DNA of 64,000 nt, from the NCBI RefSeq assembly GCF_900104665.1, contig NZ_LT629968.1:248001-312000 (forward strand). Reading direction: 5' to 3'. The stretch is from Traorella massiliensis (GTDB lineage: Bacteria > Bacillota_I > Bacilli_A > Erysipelotrichales > Erysipelotrichaceae). Under the pieces are notes generated by a model. It did no database searches and had not been told where the DNA came from. It saw only the letters and a list, made by a program, of their open reading frames with translations. The translations under genes and the position numbers were made by a program. The first letter of the stretch is position 1. The number at the start of each line of letters is the position of its first letter. Positions 9,067-18,423 of this stretch are shown piece by piece.

Positions 9067-10014
9067 ATGAAGCAGAAAATCTTACTCGATCAGCATTTCA
9101 AGAATATCTTAAGGAACAAGCTGATCCTTGCTTATATCATGAAGGACAATCTTGATGAATATGCAAATTCCTCTATCGGTGAGATCATGAAATGCATCGA
9201 GCCTCAAGGAGATGTCCCTTTACATACACATCTTATTTCTGGACATCGCAATGAGAACAATGAAGATGACGTCAGTGTTGTCTTTGATTCGCTTGTCTAT
9301 GCATCCCTGCCCCATGATGATAAAAGAAAAATCGCCATGATCATCAATCTGGAAGCACAGGGTGAACTGAAAGGAAGAAGCCATGTCTTAAGCAGGGCCA
9401 ACTACTACAATTCCCGCAATGTATCGATGCAGGTGAATGAGTTCTTCGACCATGCGCAGTATGACGATATCGTAAAGGTCGTATCGATCTGGATCGTGTT
9501 CAATGCCCCCAAGCATAAGCAAAACTGCATCAACCGCTACCGGATGGTGGAGGAGCATATTATCGGGAATGCGTGCGAGGAGGAAAAATATTTTGATAAG
9601 CAGCAGATCCTTGTGCTATACTTAGGGTATAAGGAAAGCGAATATATTTCGATGAACATCCTAAGGATATTGGCAGATAATGGGATGGACTATGAAACAA
9701 AGAATGAGGCATTAGAGAAGTACGATATAAGGCTTAAGGGAGGACTGGCAAAGGAGGTAAGAAGCATGTGCGACTATGGAGATTATGTAGAGAAGATGGG
9801 CACAGAGAAAGGCTTGCAACAAGGATTACAGAGAGGAATATTACAAGGCAAGGAACAGGGATTTTTACAGGGAAGTGAAAACAAAACAGTTGAAGATATT
9901 CAAAGCTTAACAAAGACATTGAAATTAAGTGTTGATGAAGCGATGGATGCTTTACAGATTCCTATTGAAGAAAGAGCGAATTATTTGAAGTTATTAAGTG
10001 AGAAAAATATTTGA
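9067..10014 (+). CDS. Rpn/YhgA-like PD-(D/E)XK nuclease-family protein, copy 1
   Basis: 315 residues. The core carries a conserved FDSLVYASLP segment, then 'NLEAQGELKGRSHVLSR' with the E-x-Q version of the PD-(D/E)XK catalytic motif, typical of the PDDEXK_2/Rpn recombination-promoting nuclease family often annotated as putative transposase. A Gln/Gly-rich hinge (KGLQQGLQRG) precedes a helical tail that ends in SVDEAMDALQ. The start is set by AGGAGGT at 9051-9057. Two paralogues lie at 12998-13903 and 30541-31437; all three share the sequence just upstream of the start. Rpn proteins nick or cut DNA and raise recA-independent recombination in E. coli; the role here is unknown. Confidence 0.8.
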   Translation: MKQKILLDQHFKNILRNKLILAYIMKDNLDEYANSSIGEIMKCIEPQGDVPLHTHLISGHRNENNEDDVSVVFDSLVYASLPHDDKRKIAMIINLEAQGELKGRSHVLSRANYYNSRNVSMQVNEFFDHAQYDDIVKVVSIWIVFNAPKHKQNCINRYRMVEEHIIGNACEEEKYFDKQQILVLYLGYKESEYISMNILRILADNGMDYETKNEALEKYDIRLKGGLAKEVRSMCDYGDYVEKMGTEKGLQQGLQRGILQGKEQGFLQGSENKTVEDIQSLTKTLKLSVDEAMDALQIPIEERANYLKLLSEKNI

Positions 10015-10169
10015 AAGAATTCTGATTGTTTAAAAAATTACTCATTGTTAGAAATAATTACTTATAGTTTTTTGTATCATAGAATCAAATAAAAAAGTGA
10101 TGAAGATAAGTATTTGATATACAGTTTATCTGTTTCTCACATATCAGATATTTATCTATAAACTTTTTT

Positions 10170-10200
10170 GCTGCTATTCCACCAGCTAGCAGCTTTTTTT
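10170..10200 (+). terminator. Intrinsic terminator
   Basis: GCTGCTA/TAGCAGC stem with a 10-base loop followed by seven or more T. Confidence 0.75.
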
Positions 10201-10252
10201 ATAAATGAAATAGTTTTTGTGTTACAATATACAAAGATAAGGATGTGAAGAA

Positions 10253-11536
10253 ATGGAATTTATAGTTTTATATATATTATGTATACTTATTATTGTGCTT
10301 TTATTTGTTTTATTATTAAAACCAAATAAAGAAAAAGATGAAATGAGAAATATTCATTCAAAGATTCAGACACTGAATGAAACACAGAAAATCAGTAATG
10401 ATATGATGAGCAATCGTTTAAAAGAGATGAATGAAACGATCAAGGGAATGAATGAGATGTCATTTCAGACAAATGAATCCATACGTAAGCAGCTTTCGGA
10501 GACAACAAGCAAGTTAGAAGAAAAGGTGAATAGCTTAACTTTACAGAATGAAAGTAAGTTGGAAGCGATGCGTTTAACTGTAGAAAATAAGATTACTTCT
10601 TTACAGGAAGATAATGCGAAAAAGCTGGAAGCGATGCGCTTGACCGTAGATGAGAAATTACAAGAAACCTTAGATAAACGTATCAGTCAGTCATTTCAGT
10701 TAGTAAATGATCGTTTGGAACAGGTGTATAAAGGCTTAGGAGAGATGCAGACGCTGGCAAGCGGTGTAGGCGATCTGAAAAAGGTTTTAAGTAATGTGAA
10801 AACCCGTGGTATTTTAGGTGAAATTCAATTAAAAGCAATATTAGAAGAAATTTTAACACCAGAGCAGTATGAAGAAAATGTCGCAACTAAAAAAGGTAGT
10901 AGCAATGTAGTAGAATTTGCATTAAAACTACCTGGCGATGGTTCCGGGTCAACGGTTTATCTGCCAATTGATTCAAAATTTCCAGGGGATAAATATGCTC
11001 AGTTAGTTGATGCTTATGATGAAGGTGATCCAGCTAAAATTGCTCTTGCCCAAAAAGAATTAGATACTATTATTAAGAAAAGCGCAAAGGATATTCATGA
11101 TAAGTATATTGATGTTCCTAATACAACAGAATTTGCGATCATGTTTTTACCTTTTGAAGGGCTTTATGCAGAAGTGGTACGTCGAGGCTTTGTAGAAAGT
11201 TTGCAGAGAGATTATAAGATCAATATTGCAGGACCTACGACGATGGCCGCACTTCTAAATTCTTTACAGATGGGATTTAGAACTCTTGCGATTCAGAAAA
11301 GAAGCAGTGAGGTTTGGGAAGTTTTAGGAGCTGTTAAGAGTGAATTTGAAAAGTTTGGTACAGTGTTAGAAAATACGCAAAACAAATTGAATCTGGCTCA
11401 GAAAGAATTAGATCATCTAGTAGGAGTACGTACTCGACAGATACAGAAAAAACTGGATAAGGTATCAAGTATTGATTCTATACAATCTGAAAAAATATTA
11501 GAAATAAATCAGTCAAATAAATCGACACTTGATTAG
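10253..11536 (+). CDS. rmuC: RmuC-family DNA recombination protein
   Basis: 427 residues: an N-terminal membrane anchor (about 3-23), a long coiled coil (about 30-165) containing a duplicated LEAMRLTV segment, then the RmuC nuclease-like domain with 'TRGILGEIQLKAILEEIL', 'YLPIDSKFPGD' and 'FAIMFLPFEGLYAEV'. RmuC limits inversions at short inverted repeats in E. coli and has a restriction-endonuclease-like fold. AAGGATGTGAAG precedes the ATG. It sits among DNA-repair genes (mutY downstream) and between two Rpn-like paralogues. The product is tethered to the inner face of the membrane. Confidence 0.92.
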   Translation: MEFIVLYILCILIIVLLFVLLLKPNKEKDEMRNIHSKIQTLNETQKISNDMMSNRLKEMNETIKGMNEMSFQTNESIRKQLSETTSKLEEKVNSLTLQNESKLEAMRLTVENKITSLQEDNAKKLEAMRLTVDEKLQETLDKRISQSFQLVNDRLEQVYKGLGEMQTLASGVGDLKKVLSNVKTRGILGEIQLKAILEEILTPEQYEENVATKKGSSNVVEFALKLPGDGSGSTVYLPIDSKFPGDKYAQLVDAYDEGDPAKIALAQKELDTIIKKSAKDIHDKYIDVPNTTEFAIMFLPFEGLYAEVVRRGFVESLQRDYKINIAGPTTMAALLNSLQMGFRTLAIQKRSSEVWEVLGAVKSEFEKFGTVLENTQNKLNLAQKELDHLVGVRTRQIQKKLDKVSSIDSIQSEKILEINQSNKSTLD

Positions 11537-11573
11537 GGCTGTTTTATAATAATGATATATGGAGGTGAAGCGG

Positions 11574-11858
11574 ATGATTTATAAAATTCAATTGAATGAT
11601 GTGCTGGTGACAAGTAATTGTGAAATAAGCGAAGAAGAGGGAAAAGCTTATGTTGAATGGGCACAGAAAAAGTATGCGGGTAAGAAAATTGATGAAGTCA
11701 GGCTGAACTTCAATGGCGATGATGTTGATGTGGAAACTCATTTAGCACCGGAGTCTTTTGAAAAGATTCGACGTATCACAGGTTATTTAGTAGGTACGGT
11801 TGACCGTTTCAATGATGCAAAGCGGGCTGAAGAAAGAGATCGTGTCAAACATATGTAG
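11574..11858 (+). CDS. Small NrdD-tail-like protein with a TGYL glycyl-radical-type motif
   Basis: 94 residues. The ATG at 11574 is preferred over 11559 because GGAGGTG (11561-11567) lies just in front of it. The C-terminal part, 'RRITGYLVGTVDRFNDAKR' to 'DRVKHM', resembles the radical-glycine loop (R-V-C-G-Y-L) and the RVKH ending of class III anaerobic ribonucleotide reductases; databases often label such short proteins as NrdD. It lacks the 700-residue catalytic barrel, and Thr replaces the Cys before Gly. A spare-part role like that of YfiD/GrcA is conceivable, but the function is unknown. Confidence 0.5.
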   Translation: MIYKIQLNDVLVTSNCEISEEEGKAYVEWAQKKYAGKKIDEVRLNFNGDDVDVETHLAPESFEKIRRITGYLVGTVDRFNDAKRAEERDRVKHM

Positions 11859-11881
11859 AAAGCTCAATCATGAGCTTTTTA
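11859..11881 (+). terminator. Intrinsic terminator
   Basis: AAAGCTCA/TGAGCTTT stem, ATCA loop and T run directly after the stop codon. Confidence 0.75.
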
Positions 11882-11895
11882 TTTGAGGTATAGTT

Positions 11896-12888
11896 ATGGA
11901 AATAAAAAATGAATTATGTGCATGGTTTGTATCAAATCATCGAAAACTGCCATTTCGGGAAAGTAAAGATCCTTATGCCATCTGGGTGAGTGAAATCATG
12001 GCTCAGCAGACAAGGATCGAAACGATGCTGCCTTATTATGAAAGATGGATGAAAGACTATCCTACAATTGAATCTTTAGCTTCGGCACCTTTAGAAAAAG
12101 TATTAAAAAGCTGGGAAGGACTAGGATATTATAATCGTGCACGTAAGCTGCATGAGGGTGCCAAACAAGTCGTGGAACAATATCAGGGCCAGCTTCCTGC
12201 TGATATGGAAGAACTTGAAAAAATCAGTGGTATTGGACCCTATACGGCTGGGGCTATTGCCTCAATTGCTTTTGGTATACCTGCTCCCGCAGTTGATGGC
12301 AATGTACTTCGAGTCATAACACGTCTTCTAGAGATCGATGATGATATTTCTAAACAGACAACAGTAAAGAAAGTAAAAACGATCGTTAGAGAAATGATGC
12401 AGGGAAGCAATCCAAGTGATTTTACACAGGGATTGATGGAACTGGGAGCACTCGTATGCATGCCGCAGGTAATACTTTGTAAAGATTGTCCACTTAATCA
12501 AACATGTCTTGGCTATGCACATCAGACACAGATGAACTTTCCTGTTAAGACAAAGCCAAAGAAAGCTCCTGTATTTAATTATCAAACACTTCTGATCATC
12601 AAAAAACATCAGATTCTTTTAAGTAAAGATGATCGTGATGGTCTTATGAAAGGATTTTATCGTCTTCCTCAATATGAAACTTATGATACGAATGGTTATG
12701 AATATATAAATGAGATGAAGCATGTATATTCTCATAAAATATGGAAAATGAAAATATTTCAGCATCAAAGTGGAATAATACCAAATGATGAATATGTGAT
12801 ATGGGTAGATATCGATCAATTGGATCAGCTTCCTATTATTGGTGCACATTTAAAGATCTTGAATCAAAGAATTCATAAAATCGGATAA
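11896..12888 (+). CDS. mutY: A/G-specific adenine glycosylase MutY
   Basis: Removes adenine mispaired with 8-oxoguanine in base excision repair. 330 residues: the HhH-GPD domain with the catalytic Glu in 'SEIMAQQT', the helix-hairpin-helix 'ISGIGPYTAG', the catalytic Asp in 'PAVDGNVLR', and the iron-sulfur ligand pattern C-x6-C-x2-C-x5-C in 'CMPQVILCKDCPLNQTC'. The C-terminal NUDIX-like 8-oxoG recognition domain is short and diverged. GAGG precedes the ATG. It is a stand-alone unit flanked by terminators. Confidence 0.95.
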   Translation: MEIKNELCAWFVSNHRKLPFRESKDPYAIWVSEIMAQQTRIETMLPYYERWMKDYPTIESLASAPLEKVLKSWEGLGYYNRARKLHEGAKQVVEQYQGQLPADMEELEKISGIGPYTAGAIASIAFGIPAPAVDGNVLRVITRLLEIDDDISKQTTVKKVKTIVREMMQGSNPSDFTQGLMELGALVCMPQVILCKDCPLNQTCLGYAHQTQMNFPVKTKPKKAPVFNYQTLLIIKKHQILLSKDDRDGLMKGFYRLPQYETYDTNGYEYINEMKHVYSHKIWKMKIFQHQSGIIPNDEYVIWVDIDQLDQLPIIGAHLKILNQRIHKIG

Positions 12889-12904
12889 AATCTCTAGAGA
12901 TTTT
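12887..12904 (+). terminator. Possible weak terminator (perfect palindrome)
   Basis: AAAATCTCTAGAGATTTT overlapping the mutY stop codon; the hairpin has only a two-base loop and a poor T tract. Confidence 0.35.
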
Positions 12905-12997
12905 ATTATCAATTTAACTTTACAAAAAAAGTAAAAAGTTTAGATAAAAATTGGGAAAAATGAAACTTTTGCGCATATATAAGAGTAGGAGGGATAT

Positions 12998-13903
12998 ATG
13001 CGTAAAAATAAAATTGATCAATTTTTTAAACATATTCTAAGATACAAGATCGTATTGGCTCATATCATGAAAGATTATCTAGAAGAATATATGAACTATT
13101 CGATTCCTGAGATCATGGAATGCATTGAACCAAAAGGGGATGTGCCTTTACATAAACATACCGTAAGCGGTCATAGAAATGAAAATAATGAAGACGATAC
13201 TAGCATTTTCTTTGACTCGCTTGTCTATGCCTCTTTGCCACAAAACAAGGGCAAAATTGCCATGATCCTCAATCTGGAAGCTCAAGGAGAACTGAAAGGA
13301 AGAAGCCATGTCTTAAGCAGAGCTAACTACTATAATTCCCGTAATACATCGATGCAGGTGGAGGAACTGTTTGATCACGCCTGCTATGATGATATCGTGA
13401 AGGTGGTGTCGATCTGGATCGTGTTCAACGCAGTGAAGTACAAACAGGGTAGCATCAACCGGTACCGGATGGTGGAGGAGCATATTATTGGAGATACATG
13501 TGAGGAAGAAAAATATTTTGATAAGCAGCAGATCGTTGTGCTATACTTAGGATATAAGGAAAGCGAAAAAGTATCAATGAATATCTTGCGGGTGTTGGCA
13601 GATAATATGTCATCACAAGAGAAGATAGAAAGACTGAAGAAGTATGATGTAGAACTAACGAAAAAACAGGAAGAGGAGGTTAGCCGGATGTGTGATTATG
13701 GTGCATATGTAGAGAGCATAGGTATTGAAAAAGGTATCAAGGAAGGCTTAAAACAAGGAAGCGAGAACAAAACCATAGAAGCTATCCAAAGTCTGACAAA
13801 GACCTTGAAGCTAAGTGTTGATGAAGCGATGGATGCTTTACAGATATCTGCGGAGGAAAAGAGTTATTATTTAAAGTTATTGAATGAAAAAGTGAATGCA
13901 TGA
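12998..13903 (+). CDS. Rpn/YhgA-like PD-(D/E)XK nuclease-family protein, copy 2
   Basis: 301 residues, closely related to the protein at 9067-10014 over its whole length. It carries the same FDSLVYASLP, NLEAQGELKG and 'YNSR' blocks and the same SVDEAMDALQ tail; differences cluster around residues 215-260. The upstream stretch TGGGAAAAATGAA...GCATATA-AAGAGTAGGAGG is also shared with copy 1, so the duplicated unit included the leader. The ribosome binding site is AGGAGG, 7 bases before the ATG. Function as for copy 1: probable DNA nuclease of the recombination-promoting family, untested. Confidence 0.8.
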   Translation: MRKNKIDQFFKHILRYKIVLAHIMKDYLEEYMNYSIPEIMECIEPKGDVPLHKHTVSGHRNENNEDDTSIFFDSLVYASLPQNKGKIAMILNLEAQGELKGRSHVLSRANYYNSRNTSMQVEELFDHACYDDIVKVVSIWIVFNAVKYKQGSINRYRMVEEHIIGDTCEEEKYFDKQQIVVLYLGYKESEKVSMNILRVLADNMSSQEKIERLKKYDVELTKKQEEEVSRMCDYGAYVESIGIEKGIKEGLKQGSENKTIEAIQSLTKTLKLSVDEAMDALQISAEEKSYYLKLLNEKVNA

Positions 13904-13930
13904 TCATTAACATATATGTATGTCAAAAAT

Positions 13931-13962
13931 AAAGCAGTGATATCAATGAATACCACTGCTTT
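13931..13962. terminator. Bidirectional terminator
   Basis: AAAGCAGTG/CACTGCTTT stem between the convergent Rpn copy 2 and aconitase genes. Confidence 0.7.
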
Positions 13963-13965
13963 TGT

Positions 13966-15870
13966 CTATTTAAGTGTATTTAATAATCCACCATGTTCAA
14001 GGATATTGATCTGTTCTTCATTATAAGGAAGAAGTAATCGATATGTTTTATTTTTGGTAGTATTTTGAACTTCAATGACAGAATTTGGTTTTAACTTGTG
14101 CAAATCAGTAAAATATAATTCATCAGTTTCATCAATGGTATCATAATCTTTTTCATCTTCAAAAATACATGGCAAGATACCAAAGTTAATAAGATTGGCC
14201 TGATGGATACGGGCAAAGCTTTTTGCCAGAACAGCTTTGATTCCTAAATACATCGGAGCTAAAGCTGCATGTTCACGGGAAGAACCCTGACCATAATTCT
14301 GCCCTGCTACGATAAATCCGCCCTTATTATTTAAACAATCATCGTGGAAAGATTCTTTCTGATTCATAAAGCAGAATTCAGAAATCTTTTCAATATTGCT
14401 GCGATATGGAAGAATCTTAGCTCCCGCTGGCATGATATCATCTGTAGTGATATGATCGCCTACCTTGATGATTACTTTTTTAGATAGCTGATCATCTAAT
14501 GGTGTATTGATTGGCAAAGGCTTGATATTTGGCCCACGAACAATTTCTACATCTTTTGAACAGCTTGGATAAATGATGTTTTCATCATGAATCGTATAGA
14601 TTTCTAAATCTTCAGCACATTCATAATTACATTCCCTAGGATCGCTGATGACGCCTTGAATAGCACTGTAAGCAGCAGTTTCGCATGATACAAGTCCTAC
14701 CTTAGCACTAAGCGTTCCACTACGGCCATAGAAATTACGATTAAATGTTCTCAGTGAGAAAGCATTGGTAGCAGGGGATTGGCCCATGCCGATACAAGGT
14801 CCGCACGTACACTCTAAAAGCCTTACGCCACTTTCTAGAATAGGCGTTAACTGATTATTTTGTGAGAGCATGCATAACACCTGCTTGCTTCCACATGAAA
14901 GAGAAGCTGAAACATTTGGATGAACGACATGTCCTTTTAAGATATTTGAAACAGTAACTATATCCAGATAAGAAGAGTTGGTGCATGATCCAATATTTAC
15001 TTGCTGGATTGGCGTTCCCGCCATGCTTTTTACAGTTACGACATTGTCAGGCATATGTGGCAGGGCAATGAGCGGTTCTAATTCATTGAGATCAATGACA
15101 TATTCTTCATCATACGTAGCATTCTCATCAGCTTTGATTTCCACATAATCTTTTTCACGATGCTGCTTTTTTAAAAATTCATATGTTTTTTCATCACTTG
15201 GAAAAATAGAACTGGTGGCACCTAATTCAGCCCCCATATTGGTAATAGTGGCTCTTTGAGGAATACTGAGTGTTGAAACACCTTCCCCAGTATATTCTAT
15301 GATCTTTCCTACGCCGCCTTTGACGCTAAGCATTGAAAGAACTTTTAAAATAATATCCTTTGCAGCCACACCCTTTTGAAGCTTACCTTTAAGTTCCATT
15401 TTTACGATTTTTGGCATTATGATCTGAAAAGGACGTCCAGCCATAGCGGCAGCAACATCTAATCCTCCAGCTCCCATGGCCAGCATTCCCATTCCACCAG
15501 CTGTTGGAGTATGCGAATCACTACCTAAAAGTGTTTTTCCAGGAACTGCAAAACGTTCAAGATGTACCTGATGACAGATACCATTTCCAGCTTTTGAGAA
15601 AACGATGCCATAACGGTCAGCAACACTTTGCAGATATGCGTGATCATCAGCATTTTCAAAACCGCTTTGAAGCGTATTGTGATCGATATAGCTGACAGAT
15701 AATTCGGTTTTAACACGATCGATACCAATACTTTCAAGCTGTAAATAAGCCATGGTGCCAGTCGCATCCTGTGTCAGCGTCTGATCGATTTTGATCTTAA
15801 TAGGTTTTCCTGCACACATTTCACCACTGACTAAATGTTGAGCAAGTATTTTTTCACTAACTGTGTTCAT
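13966..15870 (-). CDS. acnA: Aconitate hydratase
   Basis: Interconverts citrate and isocitrate through cis-aconitate, using a [4Fe-4S] cluster. 634 residues, the length of the compact bacterial aconitases. Cluster ligands are visible in 'NIGSCTNSS' and 'CTCGPCIGMG'; substrate-loop blocks are 'GSDSHTPTAGGMGM' and, in the swivel domain, 'NYGQGSSREHAALAP'. Transcribed away from citrate synthase and isocitrate dehydrogenase, with overlapping promoters. Together the three enzymes convert oxaloacetate and acetyl-CoA to 2-oxoglutarate, the carbon skeleton for glutamate; no other TCA genes are seen here. Confidence 0.95.
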   Translation of the reverse strand: MNTVSEKILAQHLVSGEMCAGKPIKIKIDQTLTQDATGTMAYLQLESIGIDRVKTELSVSYIDHNTLQSGFENADDHAYLQSVADRYGIVFSKAGNGICHQVHLERFAVPGKTLLGSDSHTPTAGGMGMLAMGAGGLDVAAAMAGRPFQIIMPKIVKMELKGKLQKGVAAKDIILKVLSMLSVKGGVGKIIEYTGEGVSTLSIPQRATITNMGAELGATSSIFPSDEKTYEFLKKQHREKDYVEIKADENATYDEEYVIDLNELEPLIALPHMPDNVVTVKSMAGTPIQQVNIGSCTNSSYLDIVTVSNILKGHVVHPNVSASLSCGSKQVLCMLSQNNQLTPILESGVRLLECTCGPCIGMGQSPATNAFSLRTFNRNFYGRSGTLSAKVGLVSCETAAYSAIQGVISDPRECNYECAEDLEIYTIHDENIIYPSCSKDVEIVRGPNIKPLPINTPLDDQLSKKVIIKVGDHITTDDIMPAGAKILPYRSNIEKISEFCFMNQKESFHDDCLNNKGGFIVAGQNYGQGSSREHAALAPMYLGIKAVLAKSFARIHQANLINFGILPCIFEDEKDYDTIDETDELYFTDLHKLKPNSVIEVQNTTKNKTYRLLLPYNEEQINILEHGGLLNTLK

Positions 15871-15892
15871 AATATCACCTCTCGTCTTTTTG

Positions 15893-15939
15893 ATTATAAC
15901 ATAGTTTTCGTTGAAACAAGATACTAAATGTAATATAAT
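15893..15939. promoter_or_regulatory. Overlapping divergent promoters for acnA and gltA-icd
   Basis: Plus strand: TTGAAA (15911-15916), 17 bp, TATAAT (15934-15939). Minus strand: TATAAT (15898-15893) with TCTTGT 17 bp upstream (15921-15916). The two -35 boxes share bases, so polymerases would compete and one regulator could control both directions. Confidence 0.65.
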
Positions 15940-15973
15940 GAAAATAATTGAAAAAAATGAAACAGGTGATTCT

Positions 15974-17296
15974 ATGGAAAAAACTTTAAAAACTATATTG
16001 GAACAGGCTATTAAAGATAACCAGATAGATAATGAATTATATTCTTTTTATAATGTGAAAAAGGGTTTGCGTAATGAAGACCATACGGGTGTTTTAGTAG
16101 GACTGACTCAAATTGCCGATGTGGTTGGTTATGAAAGAGCCGACAGTAAAAAGATTGAATGTGAAGGAAGATTATACTATCGAGGTTATGAAATTCGTGA
16201 TTTGATGAAAATATTTGATTTTAGTCATCATCGTGGTTTTGAACAATGTTCATTCTTGCTTTTATTTGGTCATCTTCCAAGTGATGCGGAAATGGATCTT
16301 TTTCTAGATTATTATCGTCAGAATACTGCTCTTCCACAAGATTTTTTAGAATTAAATATTTTAAGGATGCCTGGAAAAAATTTGATGAATAAGATTCAAC
16401 AAGCGATTTTAATGCTTTATGCATATGATGATAAAGCAGATGATATAACACCTTATAATACACTGATACAAGGCTTAAGCTTAATGGCCAAGATGCCCAG
16501 CATCATTGCTTATTCTTATCAGACAAAAATTCATAACTTTGATGATCGGTCACTGATCATACATCGGGTATTACCCGATGAGAGTATCTCTGAAACGATT
16601 TTAAGACTAACACGAAGTGATGGCAAGTATACGCAAACAGAAGCTGAAGTACTTGATAGCATGCTGGTTTTACATGCCGATCATGGTGGTGGAAATAATT
16701 CCACTTTCACAAATGTCGTGATTTCATCAACAGGAACTGATCTATATTCTTCAATGGCGGGAAGTGTTGGAGCTTTAAAAGGGCCAAGACATGGTGGAGC
16801 TAATCAGGCGGTCGTGGAGATGATGAAAGCCGTAATTCAGGAAATAGGTTATTGTGAAGACGAAGCAGTGGTAAGAGATTTAATTGAGCGGATCGTTGAT
16901 AAAAAATTCTATGACGGCAAAGGCTTGGTTTATGGCATGGGCCATGCCGTTTATACACTTTCTGATCCAAGAAGCTGTATCTTACAGGAAAAAGCAGCTA
17001 TTTTAGCTAAAGAAAAAGGAATGGAAAAGGAATTTGCTTTCTATCAGCGTTTTGAAAAATGTGCGAAAGAAGTTCTATGGGAGAAAAAGCATAAACATGT
17101 ATCAAGCAATATTGATTTTTATAGCGGCTTTGTTTATGAAATGCTGAATATTCCTTTTGAATTGGTCGCACCATTGTTTGTCTGTGCCAGAATGGTTGGC
17201 TGGCTGGCTCATAACATAGAAGATAAGTGCTATTGTGATAAGATCGTCCGTCCAGCAACAAAATATGTAGGAACGATAAAGGAGGCAGGAAAATGA
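15974..17296 (+). CDS. gltA: Citrate synthase
   Basis: Condenses acetyl-CoA and oxaloacetate to citrate. The ATG at 15974 is chosen because earlier in-frame starts lie inside the promoter; CAGGTGA precedes it. 440 residues. Family blocks: 'LHADHGGGNNSTF', 'GPRHGGANQAVVEMM', the catalytic His in 'MGHAVYTLSDPR', and the catalytic Asp region 'SSNIDFYSGFVYEML'. The N-terminal extension before 'EGRLYYRGYEIRDL' is typical of clostridial-type enzymes. Its stop overlaps the icd start by four bases (ATGA), showing translational coupling. Confidence 0.95.
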   Translation: MEKTLKTILEQAIKDNQIDNELYSFYNVKKGLRNEDHTGVLVGLTQIADVVGYERADSKKIECEGRLYYRGYEIRDLMKIFDFSHHRGFEQCSFLLLFGHLPSDAEMDLFLDYYRQNTALPQDFLELNILRMPGKNLMNKIQQAILMLYAYDDKADDITPYNTLIQGLSLMAKMPSIIAYSYQTKIHNFDDRSLIIHRVLPDESISETILRLTRSDGKYTQTEAEVLDSMLVLHADHGGGNNSTFTNVVISSTGTDLYSSMAGSVGALKGPRHGGANQAVVEMMKAVIQEIGYCEDEAVVRDLIERIVDKKFYDGKGLVYGMGHAVYTLSDPRSCILQEKAAILAKEKGMEKEFAFYQRFEKCAKEVLWEKKHKHVSSNIDFYSGFVYEMLNIPFELVAPLFVCARMVGWLAHNIEDKCYCDKIVRPATKYVGTIKEAGK

Positions 17297-18291
17297 AAAA
17301 AGTAACATTATTTAAAGGGGACGGTATCGGCCCTGAAATCTGTGCATCTGTTAAGAAAGTCATTGAAGCAAGTCGTGCAGATATTGAATTTGAAGAATTT
17401 AATGTTGGAGAAGCTGAATATAATGCACACGGTGCATTGATCCCACAAGAAGCATTTGATTCTATAGAAAAAAATCATGTTATTTTAAAAGCACCGATCA
17501 CAACACCTATTGGTAAAGGATTTCGCAGCTGCAATGTTTTGCTTCGTGAAAAATATGATCTTTATGCCAATATCCGTCCGGCTAAAAATCTTCCTAATGT
17601 CAAAAGTCCTTTTGATCATGTAGATATGGTAATTTTTAGAGAAAATACAGAAGATTTATATGTTGGCAAAGAAGAAAAGATAGATGAAGATACTGTCTAT
17701 GCGACAAAAATCATTACCCGAAAATGTTCTGAAAGAATCATTCGGGCAGCTTTTGATTATGCACTTGAAAATAAGAGAAAAAAAGTCAGCTGTATTCATA
17801 AAGCCAATATTTTAAAAATGAGCGATGGTTTGTTTTTATCTGTTTTTCAGGAAATCAGTAAAGAATATCCAAATATTGAAGCAGATGCTTATATCGTTGA
17901 TAATGCCTGCATGCAAATGGTCATGCATCCTGAAAAGTTTGATGTGATGGTCATGCCTAACTTATATGGAGATATTTTAAGTGACCTGGCAAGTGGATTG
18001 ATCGGTGGCTTAGGCTTTCTTCCAAGTGCTAATATCGGAAAAGAGATTGCGATGTTTGAAGCAGTTCATGGCAGCGCTCCGGATATTGCCGGACAGAATA
18101 AAGCAAATCCAACTGCCCTTCTTCTGAGTGCTTGTATGATGTTAGATTATCTGGATGAACATCAAAAAGCTGAAAAAATTCGGGAAGCAATTTACAAGGT
18201 TTTGCAAGAAGGAAAGGTTCGTACACAGGATTGTGGAGGAAATGCTACAACAAGTGAATACACGGATGCCATTTTAATGGCTATGAGTTAA
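17293..18291 (+). CDS. icd: Isocitrate dehydrogenase, probably NAD-dependent
   Basis: Oxidative decarboxylation of isocitrate to 2-oxoglutarate. 332 residues, the short isocitrate/isopropylmalate dehydrogenase type. Seen: 'KGDGIGPEI' at the N-terminus, the substrate-binding 'FRENTEDLYVG', the metal-binding Asp in 'MPNLYGDILSDLASGL', and 'HGSAPDIAGQNKANP'. Asp-Ile at the cofactor loop, in place of the Lys-Tyr of NADP enzymes, argues for NAD. Isocitrate rather than isopropylmalate is inferred from the gltA neighbour and the serine-bearing substrate loop (GFRSCNVLLR). GGAGG precedes the ATG. Confidence 0.9.
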   Translation: MKKVTLFKGDGIGPEICASVKKVIEASRADIEFEEFNVGEAEYNAHGALIPQEAFDSIEKNHVILKAPITTPIGKGFRSCNVLLREKYDLYANIRPAKNLPNVKSPFDHVDMVIFRENTEDLYVGKEEKIDEDTVYATKIITRKCSERIIRAAFDYALENKRKKVSCIHKANILKMSDGLFLSVFQEISKEYPNIEADAYIVDNACMQMVMHPEKFDVMVMPNLYGDILSDLASGLIGGLGFLPSANIGKEIAMFEAVHGSAPDIAGQNKANPTALLLSACMMLDYLDEHQKAEKIREAIYKVLQEGKVRTQDCGGNATTSEYTDAILMAMS

Positions 18292-18423
18292 TATTTAAAG
18301 TGTAATAAAGCAAATAGAAAGCAAGCTTGTGAAAATTTGTAAAAGAATATTGAAAAAAGATAGCATTTCATACATAAAAGTGCTACAATAATCATCGTCT
18401 GTGAGACAAAAAGGAGATACAGA

